64,000 nt of DNA from Pelagadaptatus aseana (GCA_040365065.1 BAABNI010000011.1:62001-126000); one strand, 5' to 3'; counted from the first letter of the stretch, positions 1 through 9,861 are shown. The notes: generated from the sequence alone by a model not told the origin. Numbers and translations are program-made.

Positions 1-1
1 C

Positions 2-2230
2 TTGCTGGAAGCCAAACGCATGGCCGACGATGCCAACAACGCCAAGTCCAACTTCCTGGCCAACATGTCGCACGAAATCCGCACCCCGATGAACGCCATC
101 ATCGGCATGAGTCATCTGGCACTGCAAAGCGACCTTAATCGCAAGCAGCGCGGTTACATCAGCAAGGTCCATCGCAGCGCCGAATCCCTACTGGGAATCA
201 TCAATGACATTCTGGACTTTTCAAAAATTGAGTCTGGAAAATTGGATATGGAGTTCACCAATTTCAGACTCGAAGATGTGATGGACAACCTCTCCAACCT
301 GATTGGCCTCAAAGCCGAAGAGAGCGACCTCGAGCTGAATTTCAATGTGGAGCCCGATGTCCCCACCGCCCTGAAAGGCGATCCGATGCGTCTCGGTCAA
401 ATTCTCTTGAACCTTGGCAATAATGCCATCAAGTTTTCCAATTCCGGCGACGAAGTGCTGATCAACGTCAAACTCGAAAACCGTTTCGACAACAAGGCGA
501 TACTGGAATTTTCCGTGCATGACACCGGCATTGGCATGAACCGGAAACAAACAGACAAGCTGTTCAAATCTTTCAGTCAGGCCGACTCTTCGACCACGAG
601 AAAATATGGCGGTACCGGTCTGGGGCTGGTGATCTGTCAGCGCCTGACCGAAATGATGGGGGGCAAAATATGGGCGCACAGTGAAGAGCAAAGCGGCAGC
701 ACCTTCTACTTTACCGCCCAATTTGTTCTGCAGGATGCTCAACCGCATCTGGCCATCCCACCGACCAGCAATCTTGGTTCTCCCAAAGTTCTTATCGTCG
801 ATGACAACGACACTTCACGGAACATTCTGCAACAGATTTTGGTCCGCTTCGGCTTCCGAGTCGAGCAAAGCAGTTCCGCCAAAGACGCTCTCGAACAATT
901 ATCAAATCGTCACAATCTGGATGACCAACTGCTGTTGATTGACTGGAAAATGCCGCAATGCAATGGCATCGAACTGATCAGGGACATTCGCCATCAATAC
1001 GGTGACGAGCTGCAGATCGTTTTGATGACGCCACTCTACAGCTCAGAAGAAGCAATAGAGATCAGTCACGATGTAAAAATACAAGGCTTCCTGAGCAAAC
1101 CGCTTACGGCATCCAACGTGCTTGACACCGTTTTGCTGGCACTGGGGAAAGAGACCGTCAATGACGCTTACCATGAAGAGCGACAAGGCCATCCATCCGA
1201 GCCCATCCGCAAACTCAGCGGTGCACGAATTCTGCTGGTGGAAGACAACGAAATCAATCAGGATCTGGCACTGGAACTGTTGCGCAGTAACGGCATCCTA
1301 GCCACACTGGCTGAGGATGGTCAGCAGGCCATAGAAAAACTGCAACAAGATGAATTTGATGGCGTTTTGATGGACTGTCAGATGCCGGTCATGGATGGCT
1401 ATACCGCCACTCAAAAGATTCGCGAAGACGAGCGCTTCAGATCCCTCCCCATCATTGCCATGACCGCCAACGCCATGGCTGGCGACAAGGAAAAAGTCTT
1501 GGCCGTTGGCATGAACGATCACATTGCCAAACCCATCAATGTTCAGGACATGTTCAACACCATGGCCAGATGGATTACGCCGTCCCGTTCCGCTCCGATT
1601 TCCGCCACAGCGCGAGCAGAGCACCTTGAACCTGTTAACCTGCCGGACAATCTACCTGGCATCGACATCCAGGGCGGCTTAAAAACGGCTCAGAACAATC
1701 CGGCACTGTTCGGTAAATTACTCAGGCGCTTTGCCACGCATTACCAAAATTTTGAATCGGACTTCAACCAGAGCAAGACCGACCAGAACAGCGCCATTCG
1801 CAGCGCCCACACACTGAAAGGCACGGCGGGTAACATTGGCGCCTACCAAGTTCAGGAAGCCGCCTTAAAACTGGAACAGTCCTGTCGCTCGAACAAAGCG
1901 GACGTTGCTAAAGAGCTTGGCGCTGTGACAGACACCTTGCGCATTGTCCTCGATGGTCTTCAACCCTTATTGGCAGAATCCCCGAGCCAGAAAGAACACA
2001 AACCGTTCGATCTGCCCTCCACACTGCTGTTGATTTCGCAATTAAAAGAGTTGGTAGACAACTACGATACCGACGCCAATGACATGGTCTATCAATTGGA
2101 ACCTTATTTAAGGGGCAATGAATTTGAACCCTACTTGCAGCGGCTGAGCGAAGCCATCGACAGCTACGATTTTGATGAGGCGCAAGGTGTTTTGATCGAA
2201 CTGTCCACCGCTTTGGAAAACCGTCATTAA
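2..2230 (+). CDS. Hybrid sensor histidine kinase / response regulator with Hpt domain (5' partial)
   Basis: This is the C-terminal 742 residues of a BarA/TorS-type phosphorelay kinase; the reading frame is open at the window edge, so the sensor part lies upstream. In order one sees the HisKA H-box (SHEIRTP, His24 of the visible part), a HATPase with N-box NNAIKFS and G-boxes DTGIGM and GTGLGL, a first receiver (VDDND, acceptor Asp314), a second receiver (VEDNE, acceptor Asp458 in MDCQMP, KPIN lysine) and a C-terminal Hpt domain (AHTLKGTAGN, His603). The His-Asp-His-Asp parts needed for an internal relay are present. The stop overlaps the convergent hydrolase gene by 4 bp. Its output regulator is not next to it on this side. 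Confidence 0.93.
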   Translation: MLEAKRMADDANNAKSNFLANMSHEIRTPMNAIIGMSHLALQSDLNRKQRGYISKVHRSAESLLGIINDILDFSKIESGKLDMEFTNFRLEDVMDNLSNLIGLKAEESDLELNFNVEPDVPTALKGDPMRLGQILLNLGNNAIKFSNSGDEVLINVKLENRFDNKAILEFSVHDTGIGMNRKQTDKLFKSFSQADSSTTRKYGGTGLGLVICQRLTEMMGGKIWAHSEEQSGSTFYFTAQFVLQDAQPHLAIPPTSNLGSPKVLIVDDNDTSRNILQQILVRFGFRVEQSSSAKDALEQLSNRHNLDDQLLLIDWKMPQCNGIELIRDIRHQYGDELQIVLMTPLYSSEEAIEISHDVKIQGFLSKPLTASNVLDTVLLALGKETVNDAYHEERQGHPSEPIRKLSGARILLVEDNEINQDLALELLRSNGILATLAEDGQQAIEKLQQDEFDGVLMDCQMPVMDGYTATQKIREDERFRSLPIIAMTANAMAGDKEKVLAVGMNDHIAKPINVQDMFNTMARWITPSRSAPISATARAEHLEPVNLPDNLPGIDIQGGLKTAQNNPALFGKLLRRFATHYQNFESDFNQSKTDQNSAIRSAHTLKGTAGNIGAYQVQEAALKLEQSCRSNKADVAKELGAVTDTLRIVLDGLQPLLAESPSQKEHKPFDLPSTLLLISQLKELVDNYDTDANDMVYQLEPYLRGNEFEPYLQRLSEAIDSYDFDEAQGVLIELSTALENRH

Positions 2231-3441
2231 AAATTCAAGTTTCGCATAAATGCCAGCATCTCTTTCAGGTAACGTCCCTGATCAAGATGAACCAGGTGAT
2301 TGCCGGGAAACCAGTGAATCCGGCATCGATCCCAATGCTCCCACAGCAGACGACAGTATTTCGGCGGAGCCAAGCGATCTCCGGCACCGGCAATAATCAT
2401 CAGCCGCTCCCTGTCCAGTTTGGGTTTGTAACTCAGAGGACTGTGCACCGCCATCAGGTGTCGTAACTCGCGCACACTGACACCGGAAACCGCCATGGTG
2501 GCTTTCAGTACGGCGTTCATGGGGGACCATTCAAGAAACAAATCCGGCGGGCTCACCACGGGCACATTGGGGATACAAAACTCCAGACGCTCTTCAACAT
2601 TGGCCAGTACCGAAGCGGTATACCCACCCAGACTGATCCCCGTCACCCCAAACTGGCTGACACCATTGGCCTGAAGGTAATCAAGAAACAGACGCAAATC
2701 GTAAATCGATTGCGCCACCGATTCATTAAATTGAGCAAAGCCACCAGAGAAATAGCCATAGCCACTGAAGGGCGACAGGGCCCCCTGACGTTTTCCGTGA
2801 AACGGCAGCGTGTACAGCAAGACATCGTAACCCTGCTTGTAAAACCACTCGAGCGCCAGAAACTTGCTGTTGGCCCAATAGGCATCCGCCATAAAACCAT
2901 GGATCACACACAAAGTTGGCCGGGGTGAACCATCGTGGCGCCAGTGCTGGGCGATGGCGGTTCGGTTATTGCTGTGCTTAAGATATCGATCAGTAAAATC
3001 TTGATTGACCGGTGTAAAGGGCGATTCAAAGGCGAGGTTTTTACAGACACCGTCTTCGGGTTTGAACAGGACCCAACGGGGATCTGTTACTTCAACCTCG
3101 ACCACGGCTTCGGGCTTTTTGAAAAACGCTTCCCGAGCACCACGGTTTGCCAGATTACGGTAGAACTCGGCGTCTCGGCTTGTGTCCCATTTTTTTAAAC
3201 GCCCCAGTGTCATGGGGGCACAACAGGAGGCAATTAACGTGGCAGCCAGAGTGCGCAGAATCACATCCTGCACAACGGTCGCATTCACCATCGACCGGGT
3301 TTTCAGATCCAGCTCAAAACCGTTGGGGAATTTATGAAAATTACTCTCCAAGTTTTCCCACCAGGGCTGATCCGGCAAAGCGTGACTGTGACTGTAATCC
3401 GCATTGGCAATGCGGGTTATGCTATCGGACAAATCCGTCAT
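2227..3441 (-). CDS. Alpha/beta hydrolase (ABHD18-like)
   Basis: A 404-residue cytosolic alpha/beta-hydrolase-fold protein. The nucleophile elbow GISLGGY, an Asp in AGAGDRLAPP and a His in the terminal PGNHLVHLDQG form a plausible catalytic triad, and HGFMADAY resembles the oxyanion strand. The N-terminal ~130 residues are not part of the core fold. The ATG at 3441 is chosen; a GTG at 3450 is also possible and neither has a clear ribosome site. It lies 26 bp after an acyl-CoA synthetase on the same strand and is probably co-transcribed with it, which fits an esterase/lipase releasing acids for CoA activation. The substrate is unknown. Confidence 0.85.
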   Translation of the reverse strand: MTDLSDSITRIANADYSHSHALPDQPWWENLESNFHKFPNGFELDLKTRSMVNATVVQDVILRTLAATLIASCCAPMTLGRLKKWDTSRDAEFYRNLANRGAREAFFKKPEAVVEVEVTDPRWVLFKPEDGVCKNLAFESPFTPVNQDFTDRYLKHSNNRTAIAQHWRHDGSPRPTLCVIHGFMADAYWANSKFLALEWFYKQGYDVLLYTLPFHGKRQGALSPFSGYGYFSGGFAQFNESVAQSIYDLRLFLDYLQANGVSQFGVTGISLGGYTASVLANVEERLEFCIPNVPVVSPPDLFLEWSPMNAVLKATMAVSGVSVRELRHLMAVHSPLSYKPKLDRERLMIIAGAGDRLAPPKYCRLLWEHWDRCRIHWFPGNHLVHLDQGRYLKEMLAFMRNLNF

Positions 3442-3467
3442 CTGGGTCACCGCTCTGATTGAAAAAG

Positions 3468-5138
3468 TTATTCCCAGATCACGGCAGGATGTGCGGCCGT
3501 CGATGATTCGGCAAACACGCCCTCAGCCAGTGGCTGAAAATATTGTTCAATGGGCTGACGTTTGATTTTCATGGTGTGGGTTACCCGACCATTGGCAGAA
3601 CTCCAGTCCTGAGCACTGATGACAATCCCGGCCATTTTTTCGTGGGCACCCAGCGACTCATTCACCGCCACAACCTGTTTACCAATTTCGGCTGCAACGA
3701 CTTCGCGTGCTGCATTTTTGCCAATTTCCGATAACTGCAAGGTCAGTACCGTTTGTGGTAAACCGTTGCCAATCAGACACACTTGCTCGATGTAAGGGTT
3801 AGAGACAAAGTGTCCCTCGATGGGTACCGGCGCAACGTACTTGCCTTTGGCGGTTTTGAAAATTTCTTTGATGCGGCCGGTGATGCGCAAGAAGCCGTCG
3901 GCATCAATCTCGCCTTTGTCACCGGTGTGAATCCAGCCATCAATCAGAGTCTCTGCGGTCTTCTCCGGCTCATTGAGGTAACCGGTCATCATGGCGCGGG
4001 CACGAATCAGAATTTCACCGATATCGGAAATTTTGATGTCGGTGTGACAGGTTGGTTTACCCAGAGTCCCGGCCTTGCGGTCCCACGGCAAATTGGAGGT
4101 ACCTGAAAGCACTTCCGACTGACCGTATATTTCACACTGCGGCATATCCAACGCTTCATACCATTGATGCAACGGCATAGGCGTGGGTGCAGAGCCGGTC
4201 AAACACAGGCGCGCGCGATCCAGCCCCAGTCCCTGTTTAATCGCCAGCTTAATGGCATCGCTCTGCTCGCTGTCGGCCAGCTTGCCGGACAAAATATCCT
4301 GACCACCGAACTTGGCAACCACGCCCTCCTGGAATTTGGTCCACAATCTGGGGACACACTGGAACACCGTGGGCCGAACCTGTTTCATATCCTCGGCAAA
4401 TGTTGTCAGGGATTCGTTGAAGCCAACCCGATAACCGGCAAGCAGGCTCATCCAGTCAACCACCGCCCGCTCGAAGCCGTGTGCCATGGGCAGATAGGAA
4501 ATCATGATGTCGTCTTCGGTCATGCGGTAGGTATCGCCCAGATTCAGAGCCACATGGTAAGCCCCTTCAAAGTCATACATCACGCCTTTGGGTTTGCCGG
4601 TTGAGCCCGATGTGTAGATGGTGGTCAACTCATCGTCCAGTGCACGCGCCGGATTACCCGACACAGGCTCAAAGTTCTCCAGCAGTTGCGCCCAACCAAT
4701 GTCGGCCTGAGGGATATCCATCCCCGGCAGGCTGATCACAGCCAGCCCTTCGGGCAAGCAATCTTTGATCTGATCCCAGTTATCGGTTTCGCCAACGATC
4801 AACACCTTAGAGCCACTGTGCTCCAAAATGTAAAGCACATCGTCTGCACTCATGGAGGTAAACGCCGGCGCACTGGCACCGCCGCTCATCATGATGGCCA
4901 GATCCGCGATCATCCAATGGGCGCAGTTCTTCGAGAGAATGCACACACGCTCGCCCTGTTTGATTCCCATGGCTTGCAAGCATGCGGCGGCCTTTCTCGC
5001 CTGCTGTCCCACCTCACCCCAACTGTAATCGCACCACTGTCCCGCTGTCGGCTGGGACAGGTAGACGGCATCAGGCTTGGTACTCTCCCAGTAATAAAAA
5101 CAGTCCAGAGGGGTTTGGGCTACTGTGTTGTTAGTCAT
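3468..5138 (-). CDS. AMP-binding acyl-CoA synthetase (long-chain type)
   Basis: A 556-residue ANL-superfamily ligase that activates a carboxylic acid through an acyl-AMP intermediate to the CoA thioester. Visible motifs are the P-loop TSGSTGKPKG, the A5-type YGQSE, the TGD aspartate motif in HTGDKGEID, and the hinge GRIKEIF followed by AKGKYVAP, the form typical of long-chain (ACSL-like) enzymes. Length is normal for the family. It is divergent from an AraC-type regulator across a 191-bp gap, which may regulate it, and is followed by an alpha/beta hydrolase. Chain-length preference cannot be read from the sequence. Confidence 0.9.
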   Translation of the reverse strand: MTNNTVAQTPLDCFYYWESTKPDAVYLSQPTAGQWCDYSWGEVGQQARKAAACLQAMGIKQGERVCILSKNCAHWMIADLAIMMSGGASAPAFTSMSADDVLYILEHSGSKVLIVGETDNWDQIKDCLPEGLAVISLPGMDIPQADIGWAQLLENFEPVSGNPARALDDELTTIYTSGSTGKPKGVMYDFEGAYHVALNLGDTYRMTEDDIMISYLPMAHGFERAVVDWMSLLAGYRVGFNESLTTFAEDMKQVRPTVFQCVPRLWTKFQEGVVAKFGGQDILSGKLADSEQSDAIKLAIKQGLGLDRARLCLTGSAPTPMPLHQWYEALDMPQCEIYGQSEVLSGTSNLPWDRKAGTLGKPTCHTDIKISDIGEILIRARAMMTGYLNEPEKTAETLIDGWIHTGDKGEIDADGFLRITGRIKEIFKTAKGKYVAPVPIEGHFVSNPYIEQVCLIGNGLPQTVLTLQLSEIGKNAAREVVAAEIGKQVVAVNESLGAHEKMAGIVISAQDWSSANGRVTHTMKIKRQPIEQYFQPLAEGVFAESSTAAHPAVIWE

Positions 5139-5329
5139 AGAAAGGCCTGATTAATGATGCTGTTATTGGATGCCGCGATTCTAGGGACACTTGGGTCGTG
5201 CCGACACATCAAAAATTGTTAAATGCATTAGCCATTTTTTTGCTACTGGAATCCAATCACGGCCACCATTTGCTTTATACTCTCAGCGACAAGAGTTCAT
5301 GACACTACCCATCAGGCCCACCAAACCCC

Positions 5330-6346
5330 ATGTCCCAGATCTACAGTTACTACGTCAAATTGCTGCTGGATCATGCCGAAAGCATCGGCTTTTCTGCGGA
5401 CGACCTGCTGACCCGCATCGGCCTGGACCGGGCCACACTCGACGGCGAACAAACCGTAGACACCCTCTACTCGGCGGAACTGATCCGCACGCTCTGGGAA
5501 GAAACCGACGACGAACAATTACTGATGAGTCGCACCCCGGTAAAAAAGGGGCTGTTTTATCTGGCCGCCAAACTGACCCTGCATGGCAGCTGTCTGAACG
5601 AGGGACTGCGCGATGCCTTTCAACTCTTTACCATCGCCACCGAATCGATTCGCCCCCGTCTGGTGGTCATTGACGACCGCGCCATCATCACCATCGAGAT
5701 CGACAGCGGCGACAAAGACCCCAACCATTTTCTGGTGGACCTTAACCTGTCGAGCTGGCACCGCTTTCCCAGTTGGCTGATTGGCTGTCAGATCCCGCTA
5801 TTGAAAACGGCACTGCCTTTTCCCGAGCGTGACGCCCTGCGCTACGAACTGATTTTTCAATCACCGGTTGAATACTCACAAGCCCACGCCAGCATCGAGT
5901 TCGATGCCAAATACCTGACCTACCGCAGCATTCGCACTCGCTCGGAACTGCGCGACTTTATTCGCCGCTCGCCGGCTGACATTCTGCGAACCAGCGTCAA
6001 AGACCTCAGTTATGAAGGCCAGATCAAAGCCATGGTATTGGGCATGTCGCAATCGGAGCTGACCTTCCCGTCGTTTGAAGAGCTGGCAGACAAGACCAAC
6101 ACCAGCCCCCAGACACTGCGACGCCGACTCAAGGCCGAAGGCACCAGCTATCAGAACATCAAAGACATTCTGCGTCGCGATCACTGCATTGAACATTTGA
6201 TTAAAACCCAGAAACCGCTGGCCGAAATCGCCGCCATCGTCGGCTTTACCGAACCGGCCACCCTGTCCCGCACCTTCAAACGCTGGACCGGCTTTACCCC
6301 TCAGCAATATCGCAATCGCTACGGCAAAAATTCCTCAAACGGCTGA
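5330..6346 (+). CDS. AraC family transcriptional regulator
   Basis: A 338-residue regulator with an N-terminal arabinose-binding-like domain of the OruR/PF12625 type (about residues 15-200) and a C-terminal double helix-turn-helix (about 240-335), including the conserved AraC signature around GFTEPATLSRTFKRW. It is divergent from the acyl-CoA synthetase at 3468-5138 and precedes an enoyl-CoA hydratase/thioesterase/SDR operon, so control of fatty-acid-like catabolism is a reasonable inference. It is paralogous to the AraC protein at 8839-9861, sharing QTGTWALA-like and DPNHF segments. No clear Shine-Dalgarno is visible before the ATG. Confidence 0.92.
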   Translation: MSQIYSYYVKLLLDHAESIGFSADDLLTRIGLDRATLDGEQTVDTLYSAELIRTLWEETDDEQLLMSRTPVKKGLFYLAAKLTLHGSCLNEGLRDAFQLFTIATESIRPRLVVIDDRAIITIEIDSGDKDPNHFLVDLNLSSWHRFPSWLIGCQIPLLKTALPFPERDALRYELIFQSPVEYSQAHASIEFDAKYLTYRSIRTRSELRDFIRRSPADILRTSVKDLSYEGQIKAMVLGMSQSELTFPSFEELADKTNTSPQTLRRRLKAEGTSYQNIKDILRRDHCIEHLIKTQKPLAEIAAIVGFTEPATLSRTFKRWTGFTPQQYRNRYGKNSSNG

Positions 6347-6561
6347 GTTGATCCAACATTGATGCGGCATGTTGCCGTCCTGTTTTTCCGGCCAGAGCAG
6401 CGTGCTGCGTCCCGCCTCTTGTTCCAAGAGCCCACCGAGCTTGTCGACATAGCTTGAATATTCGCTTTGGCCGAAATCATCACGCGGGCTGGCCGTTAAA
6501 ATCATGTACAACTTTTTACCTCAACCTAGTATGGCCGGCACTTACCAAGGTGGATGCCCCT

Positions 6562-7350
6562 ATGACTTACCAAGACTTGAGCTACGAAAAAATCGATCAG
6601 GTTGCGCTGATCAAACTCAATCGCCCCAAGGCCATGAACGCCATCTCCGAGTTGATGCTCGAAGAACTGCACGATCTGTTTGGCAAACTGGATAAAGATC
6701 CGGACATTCGCGCGGCCATCATGACCGGTGAAGGCAAAGCCTTCTGTGCCGGCGCCGATTTAAAAATGCTGCTTGATGACATCAAGGGCGGTGCCAAACC
6801 AGCGCCCAACTTCTGGAGCCGTGCCGCTGAAGGTTTCGGCGCGCCAGCCAACTTCAGCAAACCACTGATTGTGGCCCTTAACGGGGTAACCTGTGCCGGC
6901 GGTCTGGAATTGGCCATGGCCGGCGACATCATACTCGCTGCCGAGAGTGCTCAGATTGCCGACGCCCACGCCAACTTTGGCGTATTCCCCGGTGCCGGTG
7001 GCGCTGTCACCCTGTCGCGCAAGATCCCCTGGAATGCAGCCAATTACCTGCTGTACACCGGGGAATTTGCATCCGCCGAGCAAATGAAACAATGGGGACT
7101 GGTACTGGATGTGGTGGCCGACGACGCCCTGCTGGATCGCGCCATGCAAATCGCCAAAACCATCGCCAGCAAGAGTCCACTGACGCTGAGCCGCATGAAG
7201 CAAATGGTCAAAGACGGCATGGACATGCCCCTGTCTTCAGCCCTGCGCGCAGAAATGGCGATGCTGGCCGTGCAGACCAAATCCCACGACATCATGGAAG
7301 GCCTGACTGCCTTTGCCGAAAAACGCAAACCGGAATTCAAGGGCTACTGA
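6562..7350 (+). CDS. Enoyl-CoA hydratase/isomerase family protein (crotonase fold)
   Basis: A 262-residue crotonase-fold enzyme. The oxyanion-hole segments are clear (AFCAGADLKML and NGVTCAGGLELA), followed by FPGAGGA. In classical enoyl-CoA hydratase two glutamates act: the first, in GGLEL, is kept; the second, expected just before the PGAGG segment, is replaced here (DAHANFGVFPG), so isomerase, hydrolase or other crotonase chemistry is possible. The ATG at 6562 is preceded by AAGG at 6547-6550, so the longer open frame from 6454 is unlikely. The gene starts a three-gene operon with a thioesterase (2 bp downstream) and an SDR. Confidence 0.9.
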   Translation: MTYQDLSYEKIDQVALIKLNRPKAMNAISELMLEELHDLFGKLDKDPDIRAAIMTGEGKAFCAGADLKMLLDDIKGGAKPAPNFWSRAAEGFGAPANFSKPLIVALNGVTCAGGLELAMAGDIILAAESAQIADAHANFGVFPGAGGAVTLSRKIPWNAANYLLYTGEFASAEQMKQWGLVLDVVADDALLDRAMQIAKTIASKSPLTLSRMKQMVKDGMDMPLSSALRAEMAMLAVQTKSHDIMEGLTAFAEKRKPEFKGY

Positions 7351-7351
7351 T

Positions 7352-7789
7352 ATGAGCAACGAATCCTATGGCGTGAGCATCATCAATGGCATTGACGCGA
7401 TCAGCCGCACCGGTCTGAGTTTTGACTCGGTCGCAGCCAACAGCCTGACCGCGCGCATGCCGCTGGCAGGCAACAGCAACCACACCGGCATCATGTATGC
7501 CGGCTCCCTGTTTGCACTGGCCGAGTGTGCCGCCGGCGTGTTGTTTATGAATCGCTACGATGCCAATGTCATCGCCCCCATCTGCGCCAGCGTCAACATC
7601 CGTTTTCGGCGTCCGGCCGGCAGCGATATCACCCTGACCATGAACATCAGCGATGAGCAGTTCGAGCAACTGCAAAATGACGTATTGGCAAATGGCAAGG
7701 CGGCGGTTGAATTTGAAGAAAAACTGCAAGACAGCAACGGTGAAGTCGTCGCCATTGCCGACGTTAAGTATGTGTTACTGAAAGTTTGA
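7352..7789 (+). CDS. PaaI/YiiD-type hotdog thioesterase domain protein
   Basis: A 145-residue single-domain hotdog-fold protein resembling DUF4442/YiiD-C and PaaI-like acyl-CoA thioesterases. The segment HTGIMYAGSLFALAE is the typical helix entry with its conserved Gly, and SVNIRFRRPAG is the following strand. It would hydrolyse an acyl-CoA to free acid and CoA. Its ATG lies 2 bp after the stop of the crotonase gene, so the two are co-transcribed and probably translationally coupled. The substrate is unknown; the context suggests an intermediate of the same acyl-CoA pathway. Confidence 0.82.
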   Translation: MSNESYGVSIINGIDAISRTGLSFDSVAANSLTARMPLAGNSNHTGIMYAGSLFALAECAAGVLFMNRYDANVIAPICASVNIRFRRPAGSDITLTMNISDEQFEQLQNDVLANGKAAVEFEEKLQDSNGEVVAIADVKYVLLKV

Positions 7790-7801
7790 GCCGCAAGCAA
7801 C

Positions 7802-7943
7802 AGATCCCTCTGCTACGCATCGGGATGACAATAGCCGAACATTAACCTGTCATCCCGGCAGACTCCCCTGTCATCCCGAACGAATGTGAGGGATCTCAGT
7901 CGGGCAACCAAAAGATCCCTCTACTACGCATCGGGATAACAAT
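7802..7943. repeat. Intergenic repeat: direct copies plus imperfect inverted copy
   Basis: A ~31-bp unit (agatccctct-N-ctacgcat followed by cgggat-N-acaata) occurs at 7802-7833 and again at 7913-7943, differing at few positions. Between them lies an inverted, diverged copy (tgtcatcccgaacgaatgtg followed by agggatct, about 7869-7896). The whole block can fold into alternative hairpins. It separates the thioesterase from the SDR gene and resembles dispersed REP-like elements. It encodes nothing convincing. Confidence 0.7.
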
Positions 7944-7961
7944 AACCAAGAGAATTGGATT

Positions 7962-8738
7962 ATGGATTTACAAGATAAAGTTGCACTGATTACCGGTGGC
8001 GCATCCGGCCTCGGCCGCGCTACCGCACAGGCACTGGTCAGCAAGGGTGCCAAGGTTTTTCTGTTCGATCTGAACGAAGACGCCTGCAAAGCAACCGTGG
8101 CTGAACTGGGCAGCGACAACTGCGCCTACGCCATCGCCGATGTTACCGATGAAGACTCGGTCAATGCCGGTCTGGACCAGGCCATGACGGCGTTTGGCAA
8201 GTTGCACATTGTCCTCAACTCTGCCGGCATTGGTCCGCCCTGCAAGGTATTGGATCGCGAGGGCAACCCACTGCCACTGGCCAAGTTCAAAAAGATTGTC
8301 GACGTCAACATGAACGGCACCTTTAACGTCTTGAGTAAGGCCGCCGCACTGATGGCAAAACAGGACACCATCAACGACGATGGCGGTCGCGGCGTCATCA
8401 TCAACGTTGCCTCTGTGGCGGCGTTTGATGGTCAGATTGGTCAACCGGCCTACGGCGGTTCCAAGTCCGGCATTGTCGGCATGACCCTGCCCATCGCCCG
8501 TGAACTGGCTTACCACGGCATCCGCATCAACTGCATTGCGCCAGGCCTGTTCCACACCGAACTGGCCATGACTCTGGACGACAAGGTGATTGAAGCATTG
8601 GGTAACAGCGTTGAGTTTCCAAAGCGTCTGGGTAAACCCTCCGAGTTTGCACAACTGGTGGTGCAGATGGCCGAAAACGATTATTTCAACGGTGAAGTGG
8701 TGCGACTGGATGGTTCCATCCGTATGAAAGCCCGCTAG
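7962..8738 (+). CDS. SDR family oxidoreductase, 3-hydroxyacyl-CoA dehydrogenase type II-like
   Basis: A 258-residue classical short-chain dehydrogenase closest in pattern to HSD17B10/type II 3-hydroxyacyl-CoA dehydrogenases. It has the cofactor loop TGGASGLG, the NSAGIG motif, a Ser in NVASVAAFDG and the catalytic pair Tyr164/Lys168 in YGGSK. An Asp-ending second strand (FLFDLNE) suggests NAD rather than NADP. It would oxidise a 3-hydroxyacyl-CoA to the 3-keto form. It follows the crotonase and thioesterase genes, separated by a repeat block, and is followed by a strong terminator at 8761-8801. Confidence 0.9.
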   Translation: MDLQDKVALITGGASGLGRATAQALVSKGAKVFLFDLNEDACKATVAELGSDNCAYAIADVTDEDSVNAGLDQAMTAFGKLHIVLNSAGIGPPCKVLDREGNPLPLAKFKKIVDVNMNGTFNVLSKAAALMAKQDTINDDGGRGVIINVASVAAFDGQIGQPAYGGSKSGIVGMTLPIARELAYHGIRINCIAPGLFHTELAMTLDDKVIEALGNSVEFPKRLGKPSEFAQLVVQMAENDYFNGEVVRLDGSIRMKAR

Positions 8739-8760
8739 GGGATAATCCCAAAGCAGAACA

Positions 8761-8801
8761 AAAGCGGCAGGGATGACTTGAATCCATTCCTGCCGCTTTT
8801 T
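8761..8801 (+). terminator. Rho-independent terminator after the SDR gene
   Basis: An 11-bp arm aaagcggcagg (8761-8771) pairs with its complement ending at 8799, followed by a run of T. It lies 22 bp after the SDR stop and ends the 6562-8738 operon. Confidence 0.85.
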
Positions 8802-8838
8802 AGTATGTAGAGACATCCCCTCGCCAGCCCGAACCCAG

Positions 8839-9861
8839 ATGAATCAACCCACGCTCAAGACCAATCGCCACTACCTGCTGATTCTGCTGGCTCAGGCCAA
8901 AACCATGGGGCTCGACCAGCACCAATTATTGCAGGAGATTGGTTACAGCAGCGATGCCATCGACGACAAAGAAGTCTGGGTCGACAACGACTTGCTGGCA
9001 GCACTGATCAAAAAGTTGTGGCAGAACAGCAACGACGAACTGCTGGGCATCTCTCCGGAACCGGTTCAGACTGGCACCTGGGCACTGGCCTGCGATTATA
9101 TGATAGCCGCCGAAACTCTGGGCGATCTCTATCGCCGCGGACAACGCATCTGCCAGTTTATCAAACCCGGCACTCTGGGCATCGCAATCACCACCGACAC
9201 CCACAACGCCAACATCGAAGTCCAGGGTTACATTGGCGAGCAGGACCCCAACCATTTTTTAATGGAGTTCCTGTGCGTTACCTGGCACCGCTTCGCCTGC
9301 TGGGCCATCAACGAATATATACCGCTGAATCAGGCATTTTTTTCCTACACCAAACCGCAACACGCACATTTTTACGAAGAAATTTTTCAATGCAACATCA
9401 GCTTCAGCCAGCCCCGCTGTGGCTATTCTTTTCACAAAAAACATTTGCAAAAAACCGTGTGCCGCAACCGCCAGGAACTGCAGGCCTGGCTTAAGAATTC
9501 TCCGGCGGATTTGATGTACATGCCAGGGCGTGACAACAGCATAACCCACTACATCAAGCAGGCGCTGGAAAACCAGCTGATCCACAATCAACTGATCCCG
9601 AATTTTGATGACACCTGCCATCAACTCAATATCAGCCCACAAGTTGCCCGCAAGCGGCTGGAGGAAGAAGGCTCATCGTTTCAGAAGATTAAAGACACCG
9701 TGCGTCAGGAGCGCATCAAGGATTTGCTGAGCAACTCCGATCACAGTATTTCCGACATCACGGCACTGGCCGGGTTCACCGAGTCGGCATCACTGACCCG
9801 GGCCTTCAAAAAGTGGACCGGCATGACACCGGCGCAGTACCGCAATCAGCAACGGGGCTGA
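8839..9861 (+). CDS. AraC family transcriptional regulator
   Basis: A 340-residue regulator with the same build as the protein at 5330-6346: an N-terminal arabinose-binding-like domain (about residues 20-215) and a C-terminal AraC helix-turn-helix pair ending in FKKWTGMTPAQYRNQ. It lies just after the terminator of the crotonase/thioesterase/SDR operon. The two AraC paralogues bracket that operon, so one or both may control it. The ligand is unknown. The 3' neighbour is a convergent secreted-protein gene. Confidence 0.92.
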   Translation: MNQPTLKTNRHYLLILLAQAKTMGLDQHQLLQEIGYSSDAIDDKEVWVDNDLLAALIKKLWQNSNDELLGISPEPVQTGTWALACDYMIAAETLGDLYRRGQRICQFIKPGTLGIAITTDTHNANIEVQGYIGEQDPNHFLMEFLCVTWHRFACWAINEYIPLNQAFFSYTKPQHAHFYEEIFQCNISFSQPRCGYSFHKKHLQKTVCRNRQELQAWLKNSPADLMYMPGRDNSITHYIKQALENQLIHNQLIPNFDDTCHQLNISPQVARKRLEEEGSSFQKIKDTVRQERIKDLLSNSDHSISDITALAGFTESASLTRAFKKWTGMTPAQYRNQQRG

